From positions 1,117,001 through 1,181,000 of the forward strand of contig NZ_JPOL01000002.1 in the NCBI RefSeq assembly GCF_000733945.1: a stretch of 64,000 nucleotides of DNA, given 5' to 3'. Source of the DNA: Flavimarina sp. Hel_I_48 (GTDB lineage Bacteria; Bacteroidota; Bacteroidia; Flavobacteriales; Flavobacteriaceae). Positions 54,380-62,827 of the stretch are shown here, in pieces (the first letter of the stretch is position 1; the number at the start of each line of letters is the position of its first letter). The translations under genes and the position numbers were made by a program. A model generated the notes under the pieces. That model had not been told where the DNA came from. It saw only the letters and a program-made list of their open reading frames with translations, and made no database searches.

Positions 54380-55933
54380 TTATCTCCAACGGGGATCGCC
54401 TATCTGTTTATCTATTAAAGTTTGATTTTTAATTGTAAAATCGCCCGAGGATGGGTCACCAAATTCTGGATCGAGTGTAAAGTAAGTGCTAGAATCATCA
54501 TAGATAGTCTCGGCTGCATCATAGAACCTCAGAGCATTGAAATAATTATTATTGTTAAAATCTGGATTAGGATCTGTCCTACTTTGATCTGAATAATAAC
54601 CCCCAGTCTCAGCAATGATCGTATTGTTGACGGTTATCTCATTAGCCTGAAACCTTACATATAAAATCCTTTTGTCGTCATCTGAACAGGCATAAAGAGT
54701 ACAACTGTCAATCGTAATATTAGATGTTAAACCTGTTTGTGTTGATGTTCCTGCATCGTCAATTCTTAAAAAGTCTCGAGCAGGAGCACAATTATAAAAA
54801 GTACTCGTATTAATATTAATATTAAATACATCAGAATTTCTAAAATCTATAAAATCCCCTCCACCAGTAAAAATATTGTACACCACAGAATTCTCTATCG
54901 TAAGACTTTGCAAAATCGCGTCAGTTTCATTACCGGCCACAAATGAACGGGCGTATTCATGAATATTACATCCACTGATCAATAGGGAGTTATAATTTCC
55001 AGGTCCTGTGTACCTTACAAAATCTGTAAGTGTTTCTGACCCCACGCCATCTCCTTGTAAATCAAGGTCTATCAATTCAACATCCTCTGCACCTGCGACA
55101 AGTTCAAAATTCAACTTTACCAAAGGTTTGTCAAAACTTCTCAACCCTCTTATGGTAATCGATTTATCCAGGGTTATACTTCCAGTTTGATCTGTATAAT
55201 CACCCGCTTCAAGAACAAGGATATCACCTGCATTGGCATCACCGATCACTTGTAATAAGTCATCGTCAACCGTTACCAATATTCCTGCACCTATATCGAT
55301 TCCGGTGGTAAATTGTTTAACACCCCTTATTTGGTTGCCATTAAGTAATGTTGCGGTGTAATCTGTTTCTGGAGTGAGATCGGTCACGGTTGCCATACCA
55401 CTGGTTTCTTCCTCTGGAGTTATTGTGTGCGAAATATCACCCGGGCTTATATTTATTTCAGTGACATCGCTATCAGGCACCCATCTAAAAAGAGCCTCTC
55501 TAGCTTTGATGTCACTAGGGTCGCCCTCCAGAAAAAGCTGCTCAGTCAATGTTTGCGCTCTTGCATTGGCCCAAGAGGAATCATCAAGGCCTCTGTCACT
55601 TATAGCTTTTACTCTTATAGAATAAAAAGTTTCACTTTCTAGAGGTACCAGAACCGGCACTTCATCTGGATTAACCTCAACTGTTTTTACAATATTGTCG
55701 AAGCTTATTGAATCATTGGCAAACTCAACGATATAGCTATTAGCATTTTCATTAATCGTCCAGTTTAGCTCTACATTAACCTGATTTCTAACGAAAGCCG
55801 TTAAGTTTACAGGAGCAAATTCTCTGTTTACGGGAAGCTCTTCAATAAGTTCCTTATCATAATCGCAACCTGTAACCGTAGCCGCAAGTACAATAGCTAT
55901 CAGTAAACCTTTAAAGATGTATCGTGCTTTCAT
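54380..55933 (-). CDS. Surface glycan-binding-type lipoprotein, DUF4957/DUF5123
   Basis: A 517-residue lipoprotein (TVTGC, Cys23, followed by acidic DYDKELIEE that suggests surface display). A fibronectin-like domain (about 40-130) and a second Ig-like stretch precede a right-handed beta-helix (about 215-420; ITLDKSITIRGLRSFDKPLVKL) like DUF4957, and the C-terminal DUF5123 region ends IDKQIGDPRWR. In pectin loci this third-position protein takes the place of SusE/SusF and is thought to bind glycan. The beta-helix resembles polysaccharide lyases, but no catalytic cluster is evident. It lies 30 bp downstream of susD. Confidence 0.85.
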   Translation of the reverse strand: MKARYIFKGLLIAIVLAATVTGCDYDKELIEELPVNREFAPVNLTAFVRNQVNVELNWTINENANSYIVEFANDSISFDNIVKTVEVNPDEVPVLVPLESETFYSIRVKAISDRGLDDSSWANARAQTLTEQLFLEGDPSDIKAREALFRWVPDSDVTEINISPGDISHTITPEEETSGMATVTDLTPETDYTATLLNGNQIRGVKQFTTGIDIGAGILVTVDDDLLQVIGDANAGDILVLEAGDYTDQTGSITLDKSITIRGLRSFDKPLVKLNFELVAGAEDVELIDLDLQGDGVGSETLTDFVRYTGPGNYNSLLISGCNIHEYARSFVAGNETDAILQSLTIENSVVYNIFTGGGDFIDFRNSDVFNININTSTFYNCAPARDFLRIDDAGTSTQTGLTSNITIDSCTLYACSDDDKRILYVRFQANEITVNNTIIAETGGYYSDQSRTDPNPDFNNNNYFNALRFYDAAETIYDDSSTYFTLDPEFGDPSSGDFTIKNQTLIDKQIGDPRWR

Positions 55934-55963
55934 AATATTATAAATTAATTCTGTTTTTTATTT

Positions 55964-57760
55964 CTAGTATCCATAATCATTTACCAACTGTCCATTACTT
56001 GCATCAATAAAAACTTGCCAAATTGGCCAATACTGTCTGTTATCTGGATCGGCTCCCGGTTTATAAATTGTGGTTATTGTTTCATCAAGTGGCTGATTCC
56101 AATCGAATGTAGAATATTCAGGTCCCGGATTTGAGGTTTCACCCTTATTGAGACCATAAATGTCTAAAGTAAAACCGTCTTCTTCATATTTAAAATAAAG
56201 GGTGGAGGGTACATTAGCATATTCACCGGCTCTATTCTCCAGATTAGCCAACTTTTCCTTTTCTTCATTAAGATTGGTGCTTAGGAGATTCCAGCGAATA
56301 AGATCTTGCTTGCGATCCATTTCCCCGGTATATTCATACTTATATTCATCTACAATGGCATTGAACATAGCTTCTTTTGAAGTGAGTGCATCTACATAAG
56401 TCTCTACTTTTTGCGCTTGTTGATCTGACGGAAACGCCCTACTCCTGATTTCTTTAAGATAGGCTGCTGCTGCGCCAGGCCCTTCCAGTTCATTCGCTGC
56501 TTCAGCAGCAGTTAGCAGGATTTCAGCATATCGCATGACAATAAGATTAACGCCATCATCATTTGTTGAGGTTACATAACGATCCATCCATTCGTAACGG
56601 TATTTACCGAAATACCAAGTGTCAATACCCACAAGTTCTTGCTGGGCAATATCATCTATTGCAGTGCCCCATTGGTAAGGTACACAGGTTACATCCCTTC
56701 GTGTATCCTCTTCATCGTAATCATAGAAAACAGTGGGTGTAGGACCAGCAGTCCCCCCTCTCGGCTGTCCGGTAAATTGATCTACACTGCGATGACGTAC
56801 GGCAAAAGAGAACAATACCCTTCCTCGGCCATCAGCAAAGGGAATTTCCCACAAAGACTCACCGCCGGCTGCCAGGTTTTCTTCGTTATACTCCCTCCAA
56901 AAAGTTTCGAAGGTAGGTGTTAGGGAAGCATAACCGCTATTGATTATATCTTCACATTCATCCAGAGCCAATTGATACATATTTTGAACAGAAAGATCAG
57001 GATCATTACTTCTCCTCACCCCATCAGGATATTGCTGAAAGCCGCTTGCGGCCATTGCCAATCTGGCCCTTAGACCTTTAACAAATGCTTTATTGATACG
57101 TTCCACTGTAGCCGTAGCAGCAGTTTCATTGGGCCAGGCAACCAATGTGGATGCCTCTCCCAGATCATTGATGAGTCTTTTGTATATAGTATCGCGGCTC
57201 GTTTTTGGTAAATAGAGTGTTTCTGATGTAATGGGTTCAAAACGGGCGGGAACATCACCCCAAGTTTTAATAAGATCACCATAATAAAAGGCCCTATAAG
57301 TTAACGCGGCACCTAAAAGTTGACCAAATTCGCTTCTTGGTTCAGGGTTACCATAAGTACGCAGACCACGAATGGCCACATTAGCACGCTCTATACCCTG
57401 ATAGATCAATGCCCAAGCATTATTATCGGTATTCATCCTTGAGTTGTTGGGTTTAGCGTCGTAATACACCAAGTCGGCATCGCTTCCTTCATCCCCAGCA
57501 CTGTAATTGTATTCAACATCCGTATTAAAACCATAATAGGGAATAAAACGCCCTCTATACGAATTTGTTTGCCCTATAGGCTCCAGAATACCATCCACGG
57601 CACCCCTGGCCAATCCAACCGTTGAAAAAATAGTGGACTCATCCAACGTTGACTTAGCCGGGGCATCTAAAAATTCCCCATCCAAATCCTCGTCACAGGA
57701 AACCAATAGCCCTGTAATAAATACTATTGAAAAGAATTTTATAAAATTTTTCATTTTCAT
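55964..57760 (-). CDS. SusD/RagB-family outer-membrane glycan-binding lipoprotein
   Basis: A 598-residue surface lipoprotein (GLLVSC, Cys22, then DEDLDG). It forms the lid over the SusC barrel and captures oligosaccharide. The N-terminal TPR-like region (RAFYYGDLIKTWGDVPARF) and C-terminal SusD segment (YKYEYTGEMDRKQDLIRWNLL) are clear. Ligand is inferred to be oligogalacturonide or rhamnogalacturonan from the enzymes around it. It starts 3 bp after the SusC stop. Confidence 0.95.
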   Translation of the reverse strand: MKMKNFIKFFSIVFITGLLVSCDEDLDGEFLDAPAKSTLDESTIFSTVGLARGAVDGILEPIGQTNSYRGRFIPYYGFNTDVEYNYSAGDEGSDADLVYYDAKPNNSRMNTDNNAWALIYQGIERANVAIRGLRTYGNPEPRSEFGQLLGAALTYRAFYYGDLIKTWGDVPARFEPITSETLYLPKTSRDTIYKRLINDLGEASTLVAWPNETAATATVERINKAFVKGLRARLAMAASGFQQYPDGVRRSNDPDLSVQNMYQLALDECEDIINSGYASLTPTFETFWREYNEENLAAGGESLWEIPFADGRGRVLFSFAVRHRSVDQFTGQPRGGTAGPTPTVFYDYDEEDTRRDVTCVPYQWGTAIDDIAQQELVGIDTWYFGKYRYEWMDRYVTSTNDDGVNLIVMRYAEILLTAAEAANELEGPGAAAAYLKEIRSRAFPSDQQAQKVETYVDALTSKEAMFNAIVDEYKYEYTGEMDRKQDLIRWNLLSTNLNEEKEKLANLENRAGEYANVPSTLYFKYEEDGFTLDIYGLNKGETSNPGPEYSTFDWNQPLDETITTIYKPGADPDNRQYWPIWQVFIDASNGQLVNDYGY

Positions 57761-57763
57761 TTT

Positions 57764-60700
57764 TTAAAAATTAAGGTTTAGACCAAATACCACTTGTCTA
57801 TTTCTGGGAAACGGCGAATAATCAACCCCAGGGGTAAGCGGTGTGTTCCTTCTGGTGGAAACTTCAGGATCAAGACCTGAATAATTGGTAAGGACAAATA
57901 CATTATTTGCAGTTGCATAAAACCGCAGTTGTGAAATGCCGGTCTTAGACATTATTGAATCAGGCAGCGTATAGCCCAGAGTGAGTGTATTCAACCTAAG
58001 AAACGAACCATCTTCTACCGCCCAGTCACTAAATACGTAATTCTGCATATAAGGGGACCATAAGGTGGTATTCTCATTTGCCGCCGCAAGCGCATCTGGA
58101 TCGGTGATCAACTGACCGGTAACCGGATCAAGATTTGTCCAACGGTCACCATCCCCCACGATTGCGCTTAAATTTCTATATTGACTATTTTCATTAGCCG
58201 TGGTGTACTGAATCTTGTTTGCATTATAAATATCATTCCCTATACTCCAGTTGAATGCGGCAGAAAGATCAAAACCGTGAGCCCTACCATTGATTGTAAA
58301 ACCTCCCGTGTTCTTTGCATTTGAATCACCGATGATCGTATTATCATTTACATCCACCACACCATCACCATTAACATCCCTCAACTTTAAAGTACCTGGC
58401 CTTACTTCACCAACTATTTCACTGTTATTTACTACACCTTCCTTTAATGTATAAGTGCTTGTTGTGGGATCATAATCAAAATCTGATACTTCGTAGCGTC
58501 CATCATTTTGAAAACCATACATAGAACCTAAAGATTCGCCAACCGCAATGGCATAATCACCAACTATTTGCGAAGAAGCCCATCCCGAAGGTTCATAATA
58601 ATCTTCTAATGATCCCAGTGAATTAATTTTGTTTCTGTTTGCTGAAATATTGAACGAAAAACTTAAACTATAATCCGGTGTGGTTATCGCATTGTAGTTC
58701 AATGAAAATTCCAAACCTTTGTTCTCGATCTCACCCAAATTTCTATATTGAAATTCAAATCCAGAGCCCGGTGTACGAAAGGCAAGCAATAAGTCTGTAG
58801 TAAGATTTTTGTAAGCCTCTACACTACCGCTTAAACGACCATTAAAAAGCCCAAAATCTAAACCTATATTATTGGTAACTGTAGTTTCCCATTTTAAATC
58901 TGGATTTGCCAATACATTAGAAGCGGCCCAGTAGGACGGGATGTCATTCAAATACGTTGTCGTGCTGGACTGAAAGCTTTGAACGGTTTGCCCAGGAGGG
59001 ATATTATTATTACCTGCTTTACCATAACTCAATCTCAACTTAAATGCATCAAGCCAATCTTTATCATTTAGAAATTCCTCTTCATTTATTTTCCAGGCTA
59101 CTGCTGCAGACGGAAAATATCCCCAGCGATTGTCTCCCAGAAATTTACTGGAGCCGTCAGCACGAAAAGTGGCCGTTAATAAATAACGGTTTTTAAAGTC
59201 ATAATTGGCACGTCCAAAAAACGATAGTAGCTTATCATCAGGACTATAGAAATTATCCACGCTCTGCGGAGTTCCCTGAGTCGTTAGCTTTCTGCTCGTC
59301 TCAAAATCGAAATCTTTGGGAAAGCCCTGTATTTCGGTAGTTTCTTCATTATTCTGGATTATGATCAATTCTTCGCCTAAAAGTAATTTCAGGTTATGGT
59401 CTTCATCAAGAAATTTATTGAAGTCGTAGTTAAGGGTATTGGCATTTCTGAAACTTTCCCGCTTTCGGTCACTATAAACCAATGAAGGTAATCCCTGATT
59501 TTCTGCAGCAGGCTGGTTACTTGAATAATAGGTGGAGCGCCCATAATAGCGATAGTCCAGACTGGTACTGTTATCCAGTCCAAAATCAGATCGGAATGTA
59601 AGATTTTCTACAATGTTCCATGAAAAGCTGCCCAGCATATTAAGATTTTTTCTTAATTGCTGTCTTTGATTATCAGCGTTAGCCACAAAAGGGTTCACTA
59701 AATAACCAGTCAAAGCGGCATCTGTATTTGTTGTTGTTAAGCCCGATATGGGAATTGGAGAATATTGAACGCTATATTTTAATCTTGAATCAGCAGAAGA
59801 TACCTCATTTTGCTCATTTGCACCCCCACCGTTGACTTCTGTATCAGCATACCGAACGGTAAATGATAAATCCACTTTGTCACCAGCCTTACTATTAACA
59901 GCCAAGGATAAATTGTCCCTTTTAAAATCAGAACCCAGCGCTATCGTACTTACATCAAAATGCGAATAATTAAAATTAAAATTGATCTTTTCAGACCCTC
60001 CCCTTACAGATAAATCCTCTCGCTGCACTTCGCCCATGTTTCCATAAATCTGTTTTTGCCAGTTATTTCCTTCCTGACCGCTATATTGATCGTAGTCTTG
60101 CCACAATCCAAAATATCTTTCGTAAGAATCCAGATTATCAGGGTCACTGAGCAATGCATATTCATACTGCCATTTAACATAATCTTCCGATGGAAGGACA
60201 TCTAATGTATTTGCAATTTTTTGAAATCCGAAAAAAGTATTGAAATTTACCGTTAGTTTACCATCCTTTCCGCTCTTAGTTGTAATTATAATAACCCCGT
60301 TTGCACCTCTTGAACCGTAAATAGCGGTAGATGAAGCATCTTTTAATACCGAAATGCTTTCAATATTAGTAGGGCTAATGTCGCTCATCCTATCTACAGG
60401 AAAACCATCCACGATGATCAGCGGGGAACTATCTTGAGTCAATGAACCACCACCGCGAACTCTAATATTTATTTCAGCATCGGGAGAACCTTCTGTAGAA
60501 GTCACTTGAACCCCGGGGAGTCTTCCTGTCAAGGTTTCAGCCACACTCGATTTAGCCTGTTCTGCCAGATCATTACCAGAAATAGAAACCACGGAGCCTG
60601 TCAAATCAGATTTTTTTGTGGTTCCGTACCCTACAACAACTACCTCATCCAGCGCATTGGAGTCTGTTTCAAGCGAAGCATCAACAGTACTCCTTCCGTT

Positions 60701-60988
60701 TACATTAACTTCAAGAGTCTTAAACCCGACATAGCTGATTACCAGTACTGCATCAGCACTTGAAACCTGCAGGGAATACTCACCATCAAAGTTGGTTACC
60801 GTACCATTTGAAGTTCCTTGCTCTATCACATTTACACCAGGCAGGGGGCTGTTATCATCACCACTAATAATTGTACCCAAAACGGTAATAGTTTCCTGAG
60901 CCCATACTTTATCGGAGATCATGAAACTAAAAACCAACAACATCCAGAGGAACATTGATCTTCTTCGTAGTATTACTTTATCATTCAT
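57764..60988 (-). CDS. SusC/RagA-family TonB-dependent transporter
   Basis: A 1074-residue outer-membrane importer. Signal peptide to about residue 30 (DKVWAQ), carboxypeptidase-regulatory-like domain (about 33-105), TonB-box region DEVVVVGYGT (114-123), plug domain (GVQVTSTEGSPDAEINIRVR; SVLKDASSTAIYGSRGANG) and a 22-strand barrel ending FGLNLNF. It imports pectic oligosaccharides with energy from TonB. It is the first canonical gene of the right arm, and the 766 bp region between it and lacI carries the operator-like site at 61533-61546. Confidence 0.96.
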   Translation of the reverse strand: MNDKVILRRRSMFLWMLLVFSFMISDKVWAQETITVLGTIISGDDNSPLPGVNVIEQGTSNGTVTNFDGEYSLQVSSADAVLVISYVGFKTLEVNVNGRSTVDASLETDSNALDEVVVVGYGTTKKSDLTGSVVSISGNDLAEQAKSSVAETLTGRLPGVQVTSTEGSPDAEINIRVRGGGSLTQDSSPLIIVDGFPVDRMSDISPTNIESISVLKDASSTAIYGSRGANGVIIITTKSGKDGKLTVNFNTFFGFQKIANTLDVLPSEDYVKWQYEYALLSDPDNLDSYERYFGLWQDYDQYSGQEGNNWQKQIYGNMGEVQREDLSVRGGSEKINFNFNYSHFDVSTIALGSDFKRDNLSLAVNSKAGDKVDLSFTVRYADTEVNGGGANEQNEVSSADSRLKYSVQYSPIPISGLTTTNTDAALTGYLVNPFVANADNQRQQLRKNLNMLGSFSWNIVENLTFRSDFGLDNSTSLDYRYYGRSTYYSSNQPAAENQGLPSLVYSDRKRESFRNANTLNYDFNKFLDEDHNLKLLLGEELIIIQNNEETTEIQGFPKDFDFETSRKLTTQGTPQSVDNFYSPDDKLLSFFGRANYDFKNRYLLTATFRADGSSKFLGDNRWGYFPSAAVAWKINEEEFLNDKDWLDAFKLRLSYGKAGNNNIPPGQTVQSFQSSTTTYLNDIPSYWAASNVLANPDLKWETTVTNNIGLDFGLFNGRLSGSVEAYKNLTTDLLLAFRTPGSGFEFQYRNLGEIENKGLEFSLNYNAITTPDYSLSFSFNISANRNKINSLGSLEDYYEPSGWASSQIVGDYAIAVGESLGSMYGFQNDGRYEVSDFDYDPTTSTYTLKEGVVNNSEIVGEVRPGTLKLRDVNGDGVVDVNDNTIIGDSNAKNTGGFTINGRAHGFDLSAAFNWSIGNDIYNANKIQYTTANENSQYRNLSAIVGDGDRWTNLDPVTGQLITDPDALAAANENTTLWSPYMQNYVFSDWAVEDGSFLRLNTLTLGYTLPDSIMSKTGISQLRFYATANNVFVLTNYSGLDPEVSTRRNTPLTPGVDYSPFPRNRQVVFGLNLNF

Positions 60989-61007
60989 GGTTCAATTAAA
61001 AAGTTAG

Positions 61008-61214
61008 TTAATATTTATTTTCTAATTCAAATGCCGCTTCATCGAGTTGTATATCATCATAAACCCTGTGGGATTTTTCGAAATTTCGAAAACAAGCGTC
61101 AGATTGAAAAGCTGTATATTTATAATTAACGAAATCGTATTCGTATAAAGATAAAATTTCAGTCCCCTGTCCGTTTGGCAATGTATTTATAGTTCCCTTC
61201 ACAATTAGTAACAA
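61008..61214 (-). CDS. Small ORF ahead of susC, unrecognised
   Basis: A 68-residue frame (start TTG, or GTG at 61202) ending 19 bp before the susC ATG and read in the same direction. Its composition is protein-like (GTEILSLYEYDFVNYKYTAF, then NFEKSHRVYDDIQLDEAAFE) with no low-complexity or stop-poor AT bias, unlike the flanking DNA. No family is recognised and the start codons are weak, so it may be a leader peptide, a small protein or the remnant of a longer gene. Confidence 0.3.
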   Translation of the reverse strand: MLLIVKGTINTLPNGQGTEILSLYEYDFVNYKYTAFQSDACFRNFEKSHRVYDDIQLDEAAFELENKY

Positions 61215-61440
61215 TTATATTATAATTACCGAAAACTGCTGATAATTTCAACCATTTGCGCAAAGGCAAAATTTATTGAAATAAAAAACCAATCCAGAAA
61301 CGTTATTAATAAAGCACTCTCCATATTCTAAATATTTCATTAACAACGCAATCGTTTAAGTACAATTTTTGTATTTAAATAATCCTTGTTGTTTTAAAAA
61401 GACACTTCTAATTAAATTATCAGCCTATTCATGATTAAAT

Positions 61441-61448
61441 CAAAGCTA
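61441..61448 (-). promoter_or_regulatory. Candidate susC -7 box
   Basis: TAGCTTTG on the minus strand matches TAnnTTTG. No TTG is found at the expected -33 distance. It lies 85 bp downstream (in the susC direction) of the operator-like site at 61533-61546. Confidence 0.35.
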
Positions 61449-61532
61449 TATTTCGACGTTTCACTTCTTCTATATTACTCTAAACTCTTAAAACCAATAC
61501 TTTACATTAACAGCTAAAACTTATGACACTTT

Positions 61533-61546
61533 GTAATCGATTGCAC
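61533..61546. promoter_or_regulatory. LacI-type operator-like site O2 (susC side)
   Basis: GTAATCGATTGCAC, identical to the site upstream of GH28 over 14 bases, centred on AATCGATT. Located 545-558 bp from the susC start codon and about 209 bp from lacI. Confidence 0.72.
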
Positions 61547-61714
61547 TAAAGTATATATAAATTATTAAATCACAAAAAAAAACTTAATTATTTTATAGTA
61601 AAGTTAATTTACTACTAATAAAATCTCTCTTCTTCTAATTCAAACCCATCTTTTTAGAAATTAATAATAGGAATATGCGAATAATCATTATTATTGTAAT
61701 AAAATCAATAAAAG

Positions 61715-61750
61715 TACAATCGATTGCATTAAAATTATATTTTAACTTTG
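61715..61750 (+). promoter_or_regulatory. lacI promoter with overlapping operator-like site O3
   Basis: TACAATCGATTGCAT (61715-61729) shares the AATCGATTGCA core with O1 and O2. It is followed by TAACTTTG (61743-61750), an exact TAnnTTTG box 4 bp before the lacI ATG. The site covers the -33 region (TTG at 61724-61726), so the regulator could repress itself. The mRNA would be nearly leaderless. Confidence 0.7.
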
Positions 61751-61754
61751 TTTT

Positions 61755-62813
61755 ATGAACGAAAACGATAAGGTCACTATTTATGACATTTCTGAGCGAC
61801 TGAATATTAGTGCAGCTACTGTATCCAGAGCTTTAAACAATAATCCTAAAATAAGTCTAAAAACTAAGGAATTGGTAATTAAGACCGCCAAGGAAATGAA
61901 TTATATTCAAAACCGCTTGGCGCAATCTTTAAAAAGTGGAAAAACTTTTAATGTTGGGGTCATCGTACCTTATATCAATCGCAACTTTTTTTCCTCTGTA
62001 ATTCGCGGTATTGAAGAAGAGCTTTCCCCCCGAGGTTATCATGTCATTATCTGTCAAACACATGAGAAATTTGAAAATGAAGTCAGAAATATCGATGCTT
62101 TATTGAACACCCAAATAGACGGTATTTTTATTTCTATTTCCAAAACCACTAAAGATAATGGGCATATACAGAAAGTGCTTAACTCAAAAACACCGCTTAT
62201 ATTTTTTGATCGCAAACAGGATTCCCCGGTATTCAGTTCTGTTACCATAGATGATTTTCAGGGAGCCTACCTAGCAACTGAGCACCTTATCAACCAAGGT
62301 TGCAGAAAAATAGTTCACTTTAAGGGAGATTCAAACCTTGAAATCTACACCAAGCGCTATGAAGGATATGAAGCCGCTTTAAAAAAATACAACCTCCCAA
62401 TTAAAAAGAAATTTGTCATACCCGTAGATAGTACTGTAGAAGCTGGTCAGTACGCGGTCTCCCAACTTTGGAAACTAAAGGAAAAACCAGATGCCATTTT
62501 TTCCGCTGGAGACTATTCAGCTTTGGGTGCCATACAAGAACTTAAAAAATTAGGTGTTAAAATCCCCAGCGAAGTCTGTGTTATTGGATTTAGCAATGAA
62601 CCTTTTACCCAACATATGGAACTAGGAATCTCATCGGTAGATCAAACTCCTCTAGAAATGGGTAAAATCGCAGCAAAGGTTTTTTTAGAACAACTACTGG
62701 AAGACAAAAAATTGACTATCCAGAAAAAGGTAATATTAGCTCCAGAACTCTATATTCGGGATTCCTCTAATAAAAGTCAGGCTGAAAACAGTAAAAGAAA
62801 AGTTAGAATTTAA
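61755..62813 (+). CDS. LacI-family transcriptional regulator of the pectin locus
   Basis: A 352-residue regulator. The N-terminal helix-turn-helix (VTIYDISERLNISAATVSRA, about residues 7-26, then LNNNPKISLKTKELVIKTA) and hinge (QNRLAQSLKSG) precede a periplasmic-binding-type sensor (about 62-340). It is divergent from susC and the AATCGATT sites nearby are the likely operators. Many flavobacterial pectin and other loci use this type in place of hybrid two-component or SusR systems. Inducer is unknown, probably a uronate or its catabolite. Confidence 0.93.
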   Translation: MNENDKVTIYDISERLNISAATVSRALNNNPKISLKTKELVIKTAKEMNYIQNRLAQSLKSGKTFNVGVIVPYINRNFFSSVIRGIEEELSPRGYHVIICQTHEKFENEVRNIDALLNTQIDGIFISISKTTKDNGHIQKVLNSKTPLIFFDRKQDSPVFSSVTIDDFQGAYLATEHLINQGCRKIVHFKGDSNLEIYTKRYEGYEAALKKYNLPIKKKFVIPVDSTVEAGQYAVSQLWKLKEKPDAIFSAGDYSALGAIQELKKLGVKIPSEVCVIGFSNEPFTQHMELGISSVDQTPLEMGKIAAKVFLEQLLEDKKLTIQKKVILAPELYIRDSSNKSQAENSKRKVRI

Positions 62814-62827
62814 AAATTGTAAAAAGT

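Larger units (their letters stand above)
60989..61754. other. Divergent regulatory region between susC and lacI
   Basis: About 766 bp, AT-rich. It holds the operator-like sites at 61533-61546 and 61715-61729, the lacI -7 box, and on the minus strand a TAGCTTTG box at 61441-61448 that fits TAnnTTTG and would give susC a leader of about 440 nt. A short minus-strand ORF sits at 61008-61214. I see no terminator. Confidence 0.6.
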
